From Asterochloris sp. CNOR1 (Eukaryota; Chlorophyta; Trebouxiophyceae; Trebouxiales; Trebouxiaceae), in assembly GCA_963969365.1 (NCBI GenBank), contig OZ017761.1, positions 1,364,001 to 1,428,000 of the forward strand: a stretch of DNA of 64,000 nt, given 5' to 3'. This document shows positions 13,101 to 25,622 of the stretch, one piece after another. The notes under the pieces were generated by a model. The model did not search any database, was not told the origin of the DNA, and saw only the letters and a list, made by a program, of their open reading frames with translations. The stretch's first letter is position 1; every line of letters starts with the position of its first letter. A program made the position numbers and the translations under genes.

Positions 13101-16100
13101 AGCAGGGGTGCAGAGCAGTCCCAGGCATTGCTCTTGGTAGGCTCGCTGGTGGGCAAGCCTGACGGTGTATGTACCTGGCGGAGCAGTTGCCTGACTTTTT
13201 GGCTACCAATTGTGCTGTTTGTAGGTGTGTTGAATCTTGGGAGGCTTGATCCTGCCTCGCCTGCAGCTGCATCATGCAGCTAAGTCCTACATCTTCCTGG
13301 CAAAGCTTCCAGCACATTAGGCGCTGTCTTTCAGAGATACCTGCCATGCACATACATGGCACGCATCCTTCCACAGGCAGCCCTGCCCAGCTCCTCAACT
13401 CCCTGCCTCCTGCACCTATCTCATCTGTGAAAACAGCAGGCCCCATCTCTTGCTCAGCCACCTGCCCGGTGGACGCTTTCTCAGTGCCCGCCCGCCCGCA
13501 TCAACCGCATGAGACCTCCTACTTGCTTGCTCAGCTTCTCACACCTTCTAAGCATCTGCCCAGTGAGACAATCCCCACAAAATGCTTTTGTTGACACTAT
13601 CAAGTCACAGGCATTTGCGACTCATCTGCCACATGGCGGCTGAGTCAGCCACATCCCTAGCACAATACCCTGCTGCTGAATCATCTGGGGGGTCGCTTCC
13701 CGCCAGAGTGCCTGCAAGACTGTTGACATGCTACATACGCAGAGCTGGACAGCACACTGTTCTTGTCCCCCACAGGTGCCAACCCCTACCACATTGCATT
13801 GACAGCGCTGATGCCCACAGCTGCCCCTCAAGGCTGTTGCTCGATGCTGCCAATCAGTGCCCTGCTCAAGGAGTCATGCTGCCACCCAGCGCTACTGCTC
13901 AGCCACATGTGGCTCTCTCCCCTGCAGGCTTCAGGCACCGCCAGTGCACACAGATTAATCGATGCTCAAGCTGCCGCTCAGGGCTTCCACTCATCACATC
14001 TAGAGTGCCTGCAGGTGCCAGGCCCCGCCAACGCACCTACCAAGAGCTCGTGCAGCAGTACAAGGACCGCCTGGGCAGCATTGGGGGCCCTGTCTCCGCA
14101 GAGGAGCTGCAGGCCTTCATGGGGCACCGCAGGCGTGGCCCAGCGGGAGTGCAGCAGAGCACAAGCGCCCAGGAGCGGCAGCCAATGCGCTTGAGGCGAT
14201 GGTCGACGGGTGGGCCTCCCCCCAGGTGAGCTGCTTCTACTGGACGGACATGCCTGCCTAGGGCAGTGTCTCATCTTGGTCGTCCTTCATTGCATGAGTA
14301 GTCAGACCGCACGTCCTGGGCAGCCCTGTAAGTGCTGAGCAGGCTGCTGGCGACGTAAGTTCTGCACCCCATTCATCAGCGCACTTCTGATGCCAGCCAT
14401 TAGTGACAAGGCATTCCCAAGGTGGGCTGGTGGTGTTTCTGAGGGTAGGCTAGCGATCTGCCCGAGGCTGCCCATGCTGCGCAGGGCAGCTCATCAGCTA
14501 TATCACAGCATTCTATAGCTTCAACGTATTGCAGCGAAAGAACACTTATGAAATCTGAGCTTTGCACTTGCCTTGAGATGTGTGACTTGTCATTTCAGCT
14601 CCTCGCATCATGCGCCGCCCTTCTGTGACAAGGGCCTCGCCTTGTCATGGCGCTGCTTACTCCGGGAGACATCCACGCATGGCTTGCTGACCTGTTGTCA
14701 CTCTCCCTGTGCAGGCCTGTGAGTGACCCCACAAAGCCAGCTGAGGAGGCAGCTGCTGGGCCGTCAGCACACAGCACAGCCTTCTGGGATCTCACGCAGG
14801 CAAGGCCTGCAACACATGTTTTTGGTGCTGGAGCTTGGGTGATTGCATAATCAATTGCAGCCCCAGTCAACCTCGGTTGGCAGATGTCCATCAGCACGAT
14901 GCAACACCAACAGTTTGCATGCAAAAGCCAGGTTTGCAGTCCAGCCAACCTGGTCTTGTGCATGATGTTCCTGCTGTGTCCATTGTGCTATCCTGAGCCA
15001 TGCCATGCTTGGCCAGGCAAGGGATCTTGCTAGCCAGCTGAGCCTGAAAGGCGATTCACTTTCACAGAATGGACCTGAGCCTTGCCAGCTTAGCCAGACC
15101 ATGCCATGGTGGCTGCCTCCCAAAGCACTCTTATCCAGTGTGCATTGCTGAGATATGCTATCTCCAGTTCGCTTGCTTGAGCTGCCAGGCTGTGCCCTGC
15201 TGTCAAGTCTGCGCTGCCATGCCTATAGGTGAACCCCATGGCCAGCCCTCCCATGGCGCCCGAGGGCCGCTATGGCCTCAGCAACAGCGTCACCGTGGGA
15301 GCGCTGGACAGAGGCGCCACCGACCTGTGAGCTTTCGGTTGCTTGGCCACCAGACTGCCTGCTTGCATGGGGCCTGTGCCAAGACGTGACCCTGAGCATT
15401 GCACTCGTCATGCATTGGGCAGTCAGTTGCTGGCGGCACGGGCTTTTGAGATGAGCCAGGGGCTGTGCCTCACACATCGCATAGCACATCAGATCTGCAC
15501 AGGCTACCTTATCATCTGTGCAGCAGAGAGTTGTGGGCGCACCTGGCTGATCTGCAGGGACAGAGCTTGCCCCACTTGAATGCCTGGTCTGCAGGGGCAA
15601 CAGCCCAAAGGTTGAATCCACATCCTCTCCTGTTTTGCCCCAGCTGGCTCGGCATCACCAGGATCTTTGTGTCTGACGTGTTTGCTGTCTGCTGTGGTGA
15701 AGGATCGACAGCCGACCACACCCCCTGATCACCCACCTCTCTCGAGCGCCCAGCTTTTTCCACTCCTCAGCCCAGTCCTGGAGGCGTTTTGCCTCCATGC
15801 AGCACCTGGGTGATGCTGCCTTGCAGTCTGCTGCTGGCCTTGTCACAGGTGCGCTGTGTTTGCTTGTCTCATGTCATGTATGCCTGTTCCGCCCACTGTT
15901 GCCTGCTCACCCCTGCAGTGTCTTTCCACCATGCAAAGTAGCCCAGCAGGCGGCAGCTGCCCTTTTCTCAGCAGTCTGTACTGTCAAGGCTGGCCACAGC
16001 CCTCATTGCATCCCAGTGTCCCATGAAGGGTTCATCTGAGAAGCAGGGCAGCCATGACAGGGAGTGCCAGAGGCTGCTGTGCTTTGAGGATCCTCTGCTG

Positions 16101-19100
16101 CCCACACTTGGGTGTTCTGGGAGTTCACACAGTCCCCTCCGGCTACACGCCTCTGTCCATAAAAACGGCCGCTGACACTGACCAGGTCACCTGTGCCCTG
16201 CAGGCCAGCGGCCGCCAGGCTTGCCTGCTGCTCCTTTCAGCCGTGGCTCTGAGACTGGGGAGGCAGCAATGGACAACCTGATGACGACGTATGGCACATC
16301 AGAGATGCTGCCCTCCCGGCGCTCCAGCTGCTCGGACGCCAGCAGCCGACCCTCTACCAGCCTGGGTGGCAGGCCTCCAGCCCCACCCCAGCCCGTGTCA
16401 GCGCCGGCTGCCCCCCTGGTGGTCAAGCCAGCTGTGCCAGCAAGGGACCTTCAGCCTGCTGGCCCGCCTGTGCCTGTGCACAAGCCTGCTGAGGCCCCAG
16501 CTGTGGCACGGCGGGCCAGCGAGCCCTGCAGTCCTGTCAAGGGGGCTGACTTGATGGGAAGGGAGGAAGTGCGGCGCAAGTCCGGAGAGGCTGACATGGG
16601 GTTACAGTTTGTGGTGGGGCAGCATCGCGCAGCCCAGAAGGCCAAGCAGGAGCTGCTGCTGGCCCGCAACCTGCAGCAGGCAGCGGTAAGCTACCCCTGG
16701 TGACGCCTTGTTCAAAGGCAAGCTAACATGTGTCCTCTCAGCATAGTAGTCCTCCAAGGGTCTCTTGGGTGCCAACCAAAAGTAAGTTGCTGATGAGGTG
16801 CGTAACCCCTGCTGCTCTCTGGAAACGAGGCAAGCAGCTTGTTGCACCTGTAACATGTTTCAGACAGGCTTTGCATTGCTGTCGCAGGCAAGGTGGTGTG
16901 GGCATAACATCAGCTTGCTCAGGACGCATGTTGCTGTGAGGGGCCATGCTTGTAGGGCATGTACCAGGCCTGACCATCACTAAATGCACAAGGGACTGGC
17001 CAAAGCTACAGGCTGTGCTCATGGGTAGTGGTGCGCCGATGCAGGTGGAGCACTTTCTGCTCGGTTGGACACTTGGGCACATGCCAGGCAATCCCTTCTT
17101 TGTTCCTCTCTGCAAGCAGCCTGCCAGTGCATACTTGCTTGTGCAGGTGAAGCGCCCTCCGCCTGCACGCTCTTCCTTTGAGCGCATGTCACGGGAGCGG
17201 CCCATCTCGCGGAGGGCCTCCAATGTCAGCAACATTTCCAGCAACAGTGTGGCGTCTGGCTTCACGCGGGGCTCAGGGGAGTCTGGACGTTCAGCCTCCT
17301 CCGCAGGTAACAAGCATCTCTTCGTGCCATCACCTGGCTTTTGTTGCATGGGGTGAGATTGTTGCTTTGGGCCCGGTCAAAATTGTGCACACAGAGATCT
17401 TTCTTCCTGCTTGTGGCTACCCTAAGATTGGCCCTGCCGTCAGTAGGAAGGGATCAGATGGCTGTGGGTCCAGGAAGGGCCGCACATAGGTGACAGCACA
17501 CAAGGCGCACAGCACCATCTTGCCCTGCAGGCTCACACAAACTGCACCATGGCTACGGCTATGACGAGGAGGCAGACAGCTGGAAGGTTGACATCACAGG
17601 GTCCTCCAGCGAGAAACGGCGTTTCACAACATATACCTCAATGAACCCAGAGGTAAGGCATGGGTTGAGACTGCAGGTCTTGCGTGTTGGAGGTGCCTGC
17701 TTGTCCTTATGCATGGCAGCATGAGTCAGTGATGGCAGGCATATGAGTTGATGATGTACCAGTCGGGCGCTGTGGTGTGGATGGCGTGGCCGCAAGACAG
17801 CTTTCCATTGTGAATAGATGTACATCAACATGCACCGTTAGCCTGATGCATCCGTACAGGATGTTCCACACCGCTGTGCAGGCAGGCTCTTAGAGCGCCT
17901 GATGATGCCATCTTCCAAGCCTGTCGCTGAGGTCATCTTCATCTGACTGTGCAGGGTGGCTCCGAGGGTGGCTGGATTGCATCTGCCAAGCTCATATTTG
18001 AGGAGGCAGCTCACGCCAGCCAGGGGAGTTCAGGCTTTGGCAACAGGTGAGCATGCCCTGAACCCTGCTACCAAAGATATGTGCCCTGCACCCTGCACCA
18101 TGGCAAGCATCAACGTGCAGGTTTGCAGCCCCAGCATGGCCTGCTCGCAGACTCGATGGTGTTTGCATCAAGTATCGTGTGCAGAGCCTGTTGTCTTTGT
18201 AGACATGACGGACCACCATGTGTAGGCCGAGTCCAGGCTAAATATTGCACGGAGGAGCATCAAGGCAACCGATGTGTTGCTGGATGGGTGCTTCAGGTTG
18301 TCCAAGCCACGTTCTGCATGTGCAGGGACAGCTATGGCATGGAAGCTCTGCTGGATCTGCTGGGGTCTCCCGTGACGTCACTGGAAAAGCAGGTCTCCGT
18401 GCTTAACACCCTGGCACATCTTGCGCGAGATTTGGGTAATGGCAATGCCATGTGCAGGTTAGCCTGCCTGTTGAGGTGCTGCAGTGAGCCCATAAAGTCA
18501 TCCTGCGGCCTGTTGCAGGCTGATGCTCATTGCCCTAAACAGTTGTCAGACACACCGCAGTCCTGCAATGTGCCTTGGAACTTCCATTGCTGCAGCAGCT
18601 TTTTCCAGGTTCACAGCCGTTTGCTGGTTCAGCTGAATCCAGAAAAGCCAGATGTCATTCATGATATGTGCTGATGGGACTTCCCCACTGCAGGTATGGG
18701 GGTGTGGAGCTGCTGATGGACCTCATGCACACAACTCCCAGCACTGAGGTGCTGGCAGCCGCTGTGAAGGCCCTGCAGGCCTTGATGGCATCCCCTGAGA
18801 TTCAGGTGACCTCGTCCTCCCCTGATCTTGCCGTCAGGCTGCAGTTGAGCGATTCTTGCAGCCAGCCACGAGCAGGTCTACGGGCATGTAGTGCAGAGTG
18901 CTGAGCATTCACGTCTAGAGCACTTCCTCAGCCCTGCCCTCCACCATTCAAGCTTGTGCATGCCGTCTCTCTGCAGGGGGCGCTTTCTGGCTCCTGCACC
19001 TTAATCAGCCCGTCGCTTGCCATAGCTGTACAAATCAGCTATTGTTCACACTGGCCCCTTGCAATAGTGCAAATGCTATTTTGTTCAACTTAAGGGGAGC

Positions 19101-22100
19101 TCACCGGCTGTAGCCGCCACAAATTCCCCCACTCTCATCTGCCATCCATGCGCCACAAGCTGCTCTCCATCCTGGCGCCTTGCTACCATGCAGGTGGTCT
19201 TTCAGCAGATGGACGGCGCCCTGGCAGTCGCTGCCAGCATCATGAAGCGCCGGGAGCCAGCTGCGCAAGCTGCCCTGCTGCAGCTGCTGCAGGCCTCTGC
19301 GGCTGCCATGCAGCTGCAGGCCGCCGGCTTAAGTGCCCAGGAGATGGCTTGCGAGCAGGGCGACCCTCATACTGGGGGCGGGCAGCCGCTGTCGCCGGAG
19401 CACGACAACTGTCGGTTGGAGAAGGTGGTGCTTCTGGCCGATGATGATGAGGCTGCACCAGATGCTGAGGACATGATATCAGCTGCGCTGAGGCAGGTGG
19501 GTGCTGAGGCCCTCTGAGGGCCTGCTTTACTTCAGTGGACTGGAACAAGCTGCCTTTGGACAGAGTACTGGCTACAGCTTGCAGAGGCATTTGCCTTAGG
19601 CAGCAGGTCATCCTCCCCACTGGCTGTGCTCGGCCATCCAGGCAAGCACAGCATGGCCAGGGGAGCTTACCTGTCTGCCCGACTGGCATCACAGATGGTG
19701 CTGACAGATGCCAAGACCAGGTTGGCACTAACCGCCCCCTCACTCATTGACCCTGCCTGAGTTGACCAGCAATTGCCATGCCGTTGTGGGTACCACTGCC
19801 AGTTCCAGGTTTGCAAGTGTACATACACCTGCCGAAAGCATTGTGCCCACCCTCAAGCCTCTTTGGAGGCTCCCATGCTGCCTGTAGCCCACTTGGTTCC
19901 TGGTGCTTGTGGTCAAGCACATGTACTCCTTGCGCATCACTCTGCTCTCCTGCCTGCCCCAGCACAGCACCGTGAAGTTTCCACCACATCTAGTCAAAAG
20001 AGATATCTTCTCAAAACGACCCTGCCTGACCAAACTGCTGCAGGCAGCCGCACAGCTGCCCAATGAGGTGTTCCAGGTCGCTCTCCAGTGCCTGAGGACA
20101 GGAGAAGGGCGTGTGGCTGAGGCAGCACTGGACCTGATGGGCTGCCTGGTGACTGGCCCAGGCGGGGTGGACCCAGCCATGTGAGTCGTCCCATGTCATT
20201 TGTGTTGTTCCTGGGGTCCCCTGAAATTGGCCTGAGAGACCTGGGCACAGGGGGCTGGGCACGCAGAGAAGCATGTATCTGTGTTGGGCAGATGCCTGTG
20301 CATGAAGCCTTGTATGAAGCACCGCCTGAGTGCTGTGGGCTTGCAGCTCAGGGTGGCGTTGTATTGTGTCACACTTCACATATCATCGCTGATGTGAGGT
20401 GGAAGAGATGCTGCCTGCCTGCCTGGCTTGAGTCCTGACACCAGCCCGCTACCTTTTGCAGGGTCAACGGGCTCATGAGCGTCCTCGCTTTCAAGCTCAG
20501 ACAGGGCTGCACAGGGCAGCTGCTGGGCCTGCTGCTGCAGATGGTGCGCGGCTTTGCGGGGCATGCTCAGCTGCTGGAGAGGTTTGTCCAGTCAGGTGGG
20601 CTGCGTGCAGCTGCTATGAAGCCAGTTGCAGCCCATGCCCAGCTTCTGAAAACTTTCGCACAGTCAGGTAGGGCTTTGCAGATGCTGAAGGCTTGCAGCT
20701 CCAGTAATTGGAGCAGAGTGTTGGGGTGTGTGACGCCACCATGAGTCATGCCATTGCCATGGCAGACCTGTCTGCCACCAGAGTCCGCCTTTCCCTTTGC
20801 TGCGCCCCTGCTGGGTGTGAGCAGCAGTGGGAACGGCGTACTCTGGTGGCAGGCCCTGCCTGCCTGCTTCCTGCTGGCCACCGCCTGAAGCTGGCAAACC
20901 TTTGCGAACTAGCTACCCCATGTCTGCCTGCAGACTGCTTTGATGCCCTGCTGGACAGCAGCATCACGCACCCTGCAGCAGGTGCAGTGGCACCTGTGCA
21001 GGCTGCCGCAGCCCTGGGGGCTCTCCTTCACCATGCCATCATACAGCAGGCTGCTGCTGCGCCGGCCTGCCTGAAGAGAGTGCTGGATGCTCTCTCTGAG
21101 TCCTGCCCTGATGTTTTGGGCGGTGAGTGCCACTCCTGTATAGTCTGCCCCCTGCTCACTTTGCCTGCAACTGCCCCTGCTTCCGCTCTCCCAGGCTTTC
21201 ACTGATCCTCCGTTTACGCTGTCTGCTGCCCTCCGACGCTGCCTGGCTTGTCTTTCTCGAAAACGCCATCAGCATAGCATGGCACCTGCTGTGTCTGTGC
21301 GCACTGGTCGGTTCAGCCTGAGCTGCGGTCATAGGCACTGACCCGCACTACTCCCTGTTGTTTCAGGGGCTCTCTATCTCCTCAGCTGCCTAGCGCGCTC
21401 AGCAGCAGTGCGGCAGAGCATCATGTCGGCAGACGTCATTCCGCGGCTGATCCGGATGTTGCAGCGCTTCCCCCCAGAGCATGCACGGGCCAGTGCCACC
21501 TCTCTGCTGCGCCTGCTGACCCAGGCCCCTCAACAGTTGGCTCCAGCGCTGATGCACGCCCCCACTGCCTTGGCTGGGCCCTCGCCCACTCTGCTGGGCC
21601 TCCCTGTGGCTGCGGCCCAGCACACTCGCAGCAATAGCAGCGGGTGTGACCCACTGCTGAGCAGGGCAAGCAGTGCAGTGGTGGGGTCTTCTGTTGTTGG
21701 AGGTGCCCACGCGCAGGGTGTTTCCCCTCAGCAGCTGCAAAACAGGGGCTCCCCGCAGAGTGGGCTGCGCAGCCCTGGGCGCACCAGCCCGCGCCATTCG
21801 TGTAGCCGGCCAAGCTCCACCAGGCAGAGCATGGAGCAGACTGAGAGCTTTGATATGATCGCGCGGGAGATGAAGTTCCGGGGCGGGTGAGCCTGTCGTC
21901 AACGGTCCCTGCTTGACAGTGTCATGCAACCGGCCCAGACTGGGAGGCTCCTCCGTCTGACAGCATTTGCTGTACAACTTTCGCACTGTTTGGGGCGAGT
22001 CTACAAAGTAGGCGCGCTGGTTCTGAACATATGGCAGTCCTGCATGCATTCTAATTTTATATGGCTTGTCATGAGCTGGAGGACACGTTCCCCTGTCAGA

Positions 22101-22393
22101 CCCTTCTACAGAGCTTGTCCACAAGGTTGCCAGGCTCCTGCTTCATCCAGGTCTCTCATCAACGTCAGGCAAGCATTTCACCTCCCTGCCAACCCGCCTG
22201 CAGGCAACTTTGTGGCCGCAACAGCAATGAATCTGTCAGGAAGCCGCTGGCGACCAAGGAGGCCCTGTTGGTGGCTGCCAGGAACAGCAGAGCAGTGGCA
22301 AACCCAGAGGACATTGAGCGCGTGCTGGACCGCTTTGGCAAACCCCAGCACGCAGGGCGTGTGCACAGCATGCAGCGTGCACAAAGTTTTTGA
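7198..22393 (+). CDS. Very long protein: low-complexity N-terminal half with Cys pairs, Armadillo/HEAT-like C-terminal half
   Basis: Many exons join by phase. N-terminal half: 7198-7864 (CAG|GCAAGC donor), 8187-8311, 8745-8904, about 9527-10171, 10689-10805, 11388-11539, 12133-13079, 14015-14225, 14715-14799 and 15229-15326. C-terminal half: about 16204-16685, 17147-17305, 17531-17652, 17955-18046, 18326-18457, 18694-18805, 19194-19496, an exon ending at 20180, 20462-20595, 20934-21122, 21367-21886 and 22204-22393. The first half is Gln/Ser/Ala-rich and carries paired cysteines (CMECLRG ... CNRC, near 10056-10136). The second half has helical ARM-like repeats, for example YGGVELLMDLM, ALYLLSCLARSAAVRQ and VIPRLIRMLQRFPPEHARA. 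It ends in an Arg/Ser-rich tail and a conserved-looking last exon (EDIERVLDRF). The start is provisional because an acceptor-like CAG precedes the ATG. A split into two genes near 11.5 or 15.3 kb cannot be excluded. The role is probably scaffolding; no family name is claimed. Confidence 0.55.
8281..8631 (+). repeat. Three tandem copies of an exon 3' end plus donor
   Basis: The end of the exon at 8187-8311 (QQVMDLLQKHR, then GTAGGCTGG) is repeated at 8379-8415 (QQFIDLLDNQ, no donor) and 8591-8631 (QQVTDLLQQHM, then GTAAGCTGG). The third copy keeps a perfect-looking donor but lacks an obvious in-frame acceptor of its own. Confidence 0.75.
9300..9600 (+). repeat. Tandem imperfect copies of an exon 5' end
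   Basis: The coding stretch near 9533-9600 (DVLEPARPTVTTPASTQAA) has an upstream version at 9318-9380 (DVLQPVLPAVTAPASTWAA) and a more decayed one at 9435-9485 in a shifted frame. A further trace of the CCTCAGATGCAGG border occurs near 9009. Confidence 0.7.
13773..14055 (+). repeat. Duplicated acceptor region before the exon at 14015
   Basis: CACAGGTGCCAACCCCTACC at 13773-13792 resembles GCAGGTGCCAGGCCCCGCC at 14011-14029, which is the acceptor and start of the exon I favour. The upstream copy also gives an open phase-compatible frame, so it could be an alternative exon. Confidence 0.5.
20552..20690 (+). repeat. Copy of an ARM-repeat exon 3' end just past its donor
   Basis: The exon ending at 20595 finishes GHAQLLERFVQSG|GTGGGC. 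Forty to ninety bases downstream, 20625-20690 encodes AHAQLLKTFAQSG followed by GTAGGG. The two differ at many third positions, so the copy is old but still open. Confidence 0.75.
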
Positions 22394-23015
22394 TCGAGAG
22401 ACAGAGGCCTACTCTTGCGGCCTGTGGAGCAGCACACGCAACAGTACCCCAAAGCAATACGTGTGCTGTGCAGATCATCCCATGGCCCTTTGGCCCTGCT
22501 AATTGTGTGGCCCCCTATTACAGAACTTGTCAGCATTCCGTGCTCGTCTTTGCCTGCATCAAGCAAGATTTTGCTGCTGTAGTGGTCAATCTGATCTCTG
22601 GTACTGCACTGGCTGGTATTCACAAGAGCCTGCCCCATCCTGTCACCAGTTTTGCCAGGCTCTTCCACTTGAGCCAGGGACCATCTGATACTGGACAAAC
22701 TCATGAGGAATTCTTGAATTTGTGGATTGCTGTCTTCATTGCTGGTCACTTTGTTGAAGTCACTTGAGCCAGCTGGCACTGAATCATGTCAAAGTTCAAG
22801 TTAATCATGAGCATTTGCATGTGACATACTATAAGCTCTCCAAGAGGCACCACATTACGAACTTCCAAAGTTTCGGAGCATTGAGCAGGCATGCCGGGGC
22901 CTAAACATGTCAAGGTTCATGTGAGCGGTGTCTTCGGTTGCCTAAGCTCTTTCCTTGAGCGTTGCTTAAGGCTTCTGCCACTGCCGTGCAGCCGGGAGCG
23001 GATAACCAGACCATC
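22394..23015. other. Intergenic region between two plus-strand genes
   Basis: About 620 bases with no recognisable coding, RNA or repeat feature. An open frame at 22390-22767 lacks family features and is not supported by flanking splice sites in phase. Confidence 0.3.
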
Positions 23016-25379
23016 ATGGCAGCGCGTCCCCAGACAAGGTGGGTCATTACATGGCAAACTCTTTCGGCCTGAGCACTCAGGGCTCCGCATTCTCTGCCAC
23101 CAGAAAGTGCAGCTCTGCACGACTGCGCTGCTGTTTCAGGCTGCATCAGGGTGCGCCTGGCCTCAAGGTTGCCCTGTGATGACTATAAGATGAGCTCACA
23201 AACGTAGCCTCGGCACTGCAGGACGGCCACTGGAACTCTGGGCCCAGCAGGATCCCTGGATGTGGAGACAGGCCTGCTGCTGCCGCAGGAGTCTGACTCC
23301 TCACATGGCTCAGGTATGATACGTGCAGGGAGCAGCACCTGCCCACGGCTGTATGCCTGGTGCATCAGCCTTCAGCCTGCAGCTGTTAGAGGCAGCCACA
23401 GACTCTTTGAGGCAGCTGATTGACTTCCTAGGCAACTGCAGACTGTGCACTTCATGACGAGGCCCGTCAACTGATTCAGGCGCTTGAGCTCGTCCTCCCC
23501 GCCCTGTAGCAGTGGCTCAGCAGCTTACATTCATGTGCACTGAGTAACATCCAGCTGCCACATGCACATGGTTCACAGCCAGATATGGGCTGCAGCACAG
23601 TGCGGAAAACAAGCTCAGTGGGCTATCTGACCATGCCACCAGCATGCTGCAGGCACACCGCAGGGCCGCAAGCGCAAGGCTGAGCAGGCAGCTGCAGCCG
23701 CCCAGGCGCAACACCAGAAGCGGGAGGTTGCCCAGCAGGGCAGTGCGCTGGCTGCCAGCAACAGCGGAACCAGCCGCATGTCCACAGGTGAGTTGCAAGT
23801 GAGGCTCAGCAAGAGGTCATTGCATCCGTGTGCTCTAGAGGGCAGCATGCTGGCGTCCAGACACCTGCAGCATCTCCACTTTTGAGTCAGCAAGCACCCT
23901 ATTGACAAGCAGCCAAGGTGGCCTTGCATTCAGCAGGACAGCGCACTGGCCGCCAGCCACATTGGCACCTTCACTGGTGCATCGCACACCACTGCGGAAG
24001 CTTACAGCATCAGCATGCGCTGGCAGAAAGCAGGCTGACTCCCACACAGGGTGGACCCTGTGTGTCTCCATGCAAACGCTGGCAAGGGCTCGATTCGGAA
24101 GGAGCTGAATGTCCTGCACCAGCTGAATCAGTTGACAAGGCTGCACAGAACCAGCAAGCTGCATCATGCAGGGCAGGCCGCTGGCTGCTGGTGACAATCA
24201 AGCCAGGGTCATGTCCACAGCGTCAGTGCAACAGGCATTCAGGCTGGCTAAAATGCAAAGCCGGAGCCTGCTGCCCAAGCCAGCTCATCATGCAGCCCTG
24301 TGCGTCCGTACGCATGGTATGCTCTCATTGGGCACATGTTGCTCAATGGCTGCGAAAAAGTGACACCCGCTGCTGGCTGCAGATGGCTGCCCAGCCAGGG
24401 CTGCAGCACGCTGCTGTACCTGTCATGCACACCCAGAACCTGCTTATGTCAGTGGATTGCATCGGTGCAAATGTCGCCAACAACCTGGGCCGGGGCATCG
24501 GCACAAACTGCGCTCCTGCCCGCTCACTACAGTAGCGTGCATGCACTTTGCACTGCAGGTGACACCACTTGAGTGCTGCCTGCAGATGGCGCCCCCAACC
24601 AGAGCTGGAATATGCTGCTGAGCGTGATGAAGGCAGCCAAGCGCTTCCAGGGTGAGGCCAGATTCAGCGTTTTGATGACCAGTGTACTGGTGGTCGAAAG
24701 CTGATCTCTGCTGGAGCAGCTTGGCCCTTGCACAAAGCGGCAGGGGCCCGTGCAGTGAAGCAGCCAAAGTCCTGCATCGATGCAAAACACACTGGCACAG
24801 TAAGCAACACCTGCATTCAGCAATGCAACATCGTCTGCTTTGACGCCTGCACTTGTGCCCTTGCAGCCTCCCTCAACCCGACTTACACCTATGGTGCGCA
24901 GAAGGAGGGCAGCATGTCGCCCCCACCAGCGCCCTCAATCAGCGCTCTGCAGGTGAGCACCACCAGGTGGACTTCAGCTGTGTGCCAGGGGCAGTGTACC
25001 AGCCTCCAGGGCAGTCTAGGGCTGGCGGAAGGCTCTCAAAGCTGCTCTGGGTGGCAAAGCAGGCTGTACGTTGGTGTGCGGTGCATCCCTGGGACAGCGA
25101 GCGGCCTTGCATCATGCGCGAGCTGCTTCCCTCAGGCGGTACAGGCAACAGGCTGCCCCATGTCTCCGACTCACAGCTGGCGAGCAGGATGCCTGACAGC
25201 CAGCATGCCTCTGCCTACAGACCGCCACACATGCCAGGCGTGTGAGCAGCAGCGACGGCGGAGACCCAGTGGTGAACAGGAGCATGAAGAAAACCTTCAG
25301 CAACAGGGGCCGCAACCTGACCGGTCTGCTGATGTCAGGCCTGCCACGCACGCCAGAGGAGGCCCAACAGGAGCATTGA
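23016..25379 (+). CDS. Unrecognised basic, Ser-rich protein of 186 residues
   Basis: Six exons join exactly in frame: 23016-23038, 23222-23313, 23653-23787, 24586-24651, 24867-24952 and 25221-25379. All borders are GT-AG. The ATG lies in a 23-nt first coding exon (MAARPQTR). The product has a Ser/Asp patch, then GRKRKAEQAAAAAQAQHQ, which combines a basic cluster like a nuclear localisation signal with an Ala/Gln helix. A short amphipathic segment follows (SWNMLLSVMKAAKRFQ), then a Pro/Ser linker and a basic C-terminus (KKTFSNRGRNLTGLLM) with possible phosphosites. I recognise no family. It converges with the D27-like gene, with stop codons 243 bases apart. Nuclear location is only a guess from the basic cluster. 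Confidence 0.6.
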
Positions 25380-25622
25380 ATGCTCCGCCCCGTCAATCTC
25401 AAGTTTGATTTGGGATTGACTTTGAGCCCAAAGTTTGCTTTAGGTTTACTGACAGCCATTTGCAGGACAGGACCCAGCTGCACGTCCAACATTTCACATT
25501 GTCAGTACACCACGGTCGTGGTCTTCTGTACAGCTTCTCTTGCCCGTGATCATGAGAAGCAACGCTGCCGCCCTGACAGCCTTGCTGACTCATACTTTGA
25601 GAGTTTCAGAACATACTTCAAC

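Noticed and set aside
11866-13461. Long minus-strand open frames of 283 and 240 codons
   Set aside because: They mirror the GC-rich low-complexity exon 12133-13079 on the plus strand, whose phase and splice borders fit the gene. Composition explains the lack of stops.
22390-22767. Open frame between the ARM gene and the orphan gene
   Set aside because: No domain features, no flanking in-phase splice sites, and it begins inside the ARM gene's last codons in another frame.
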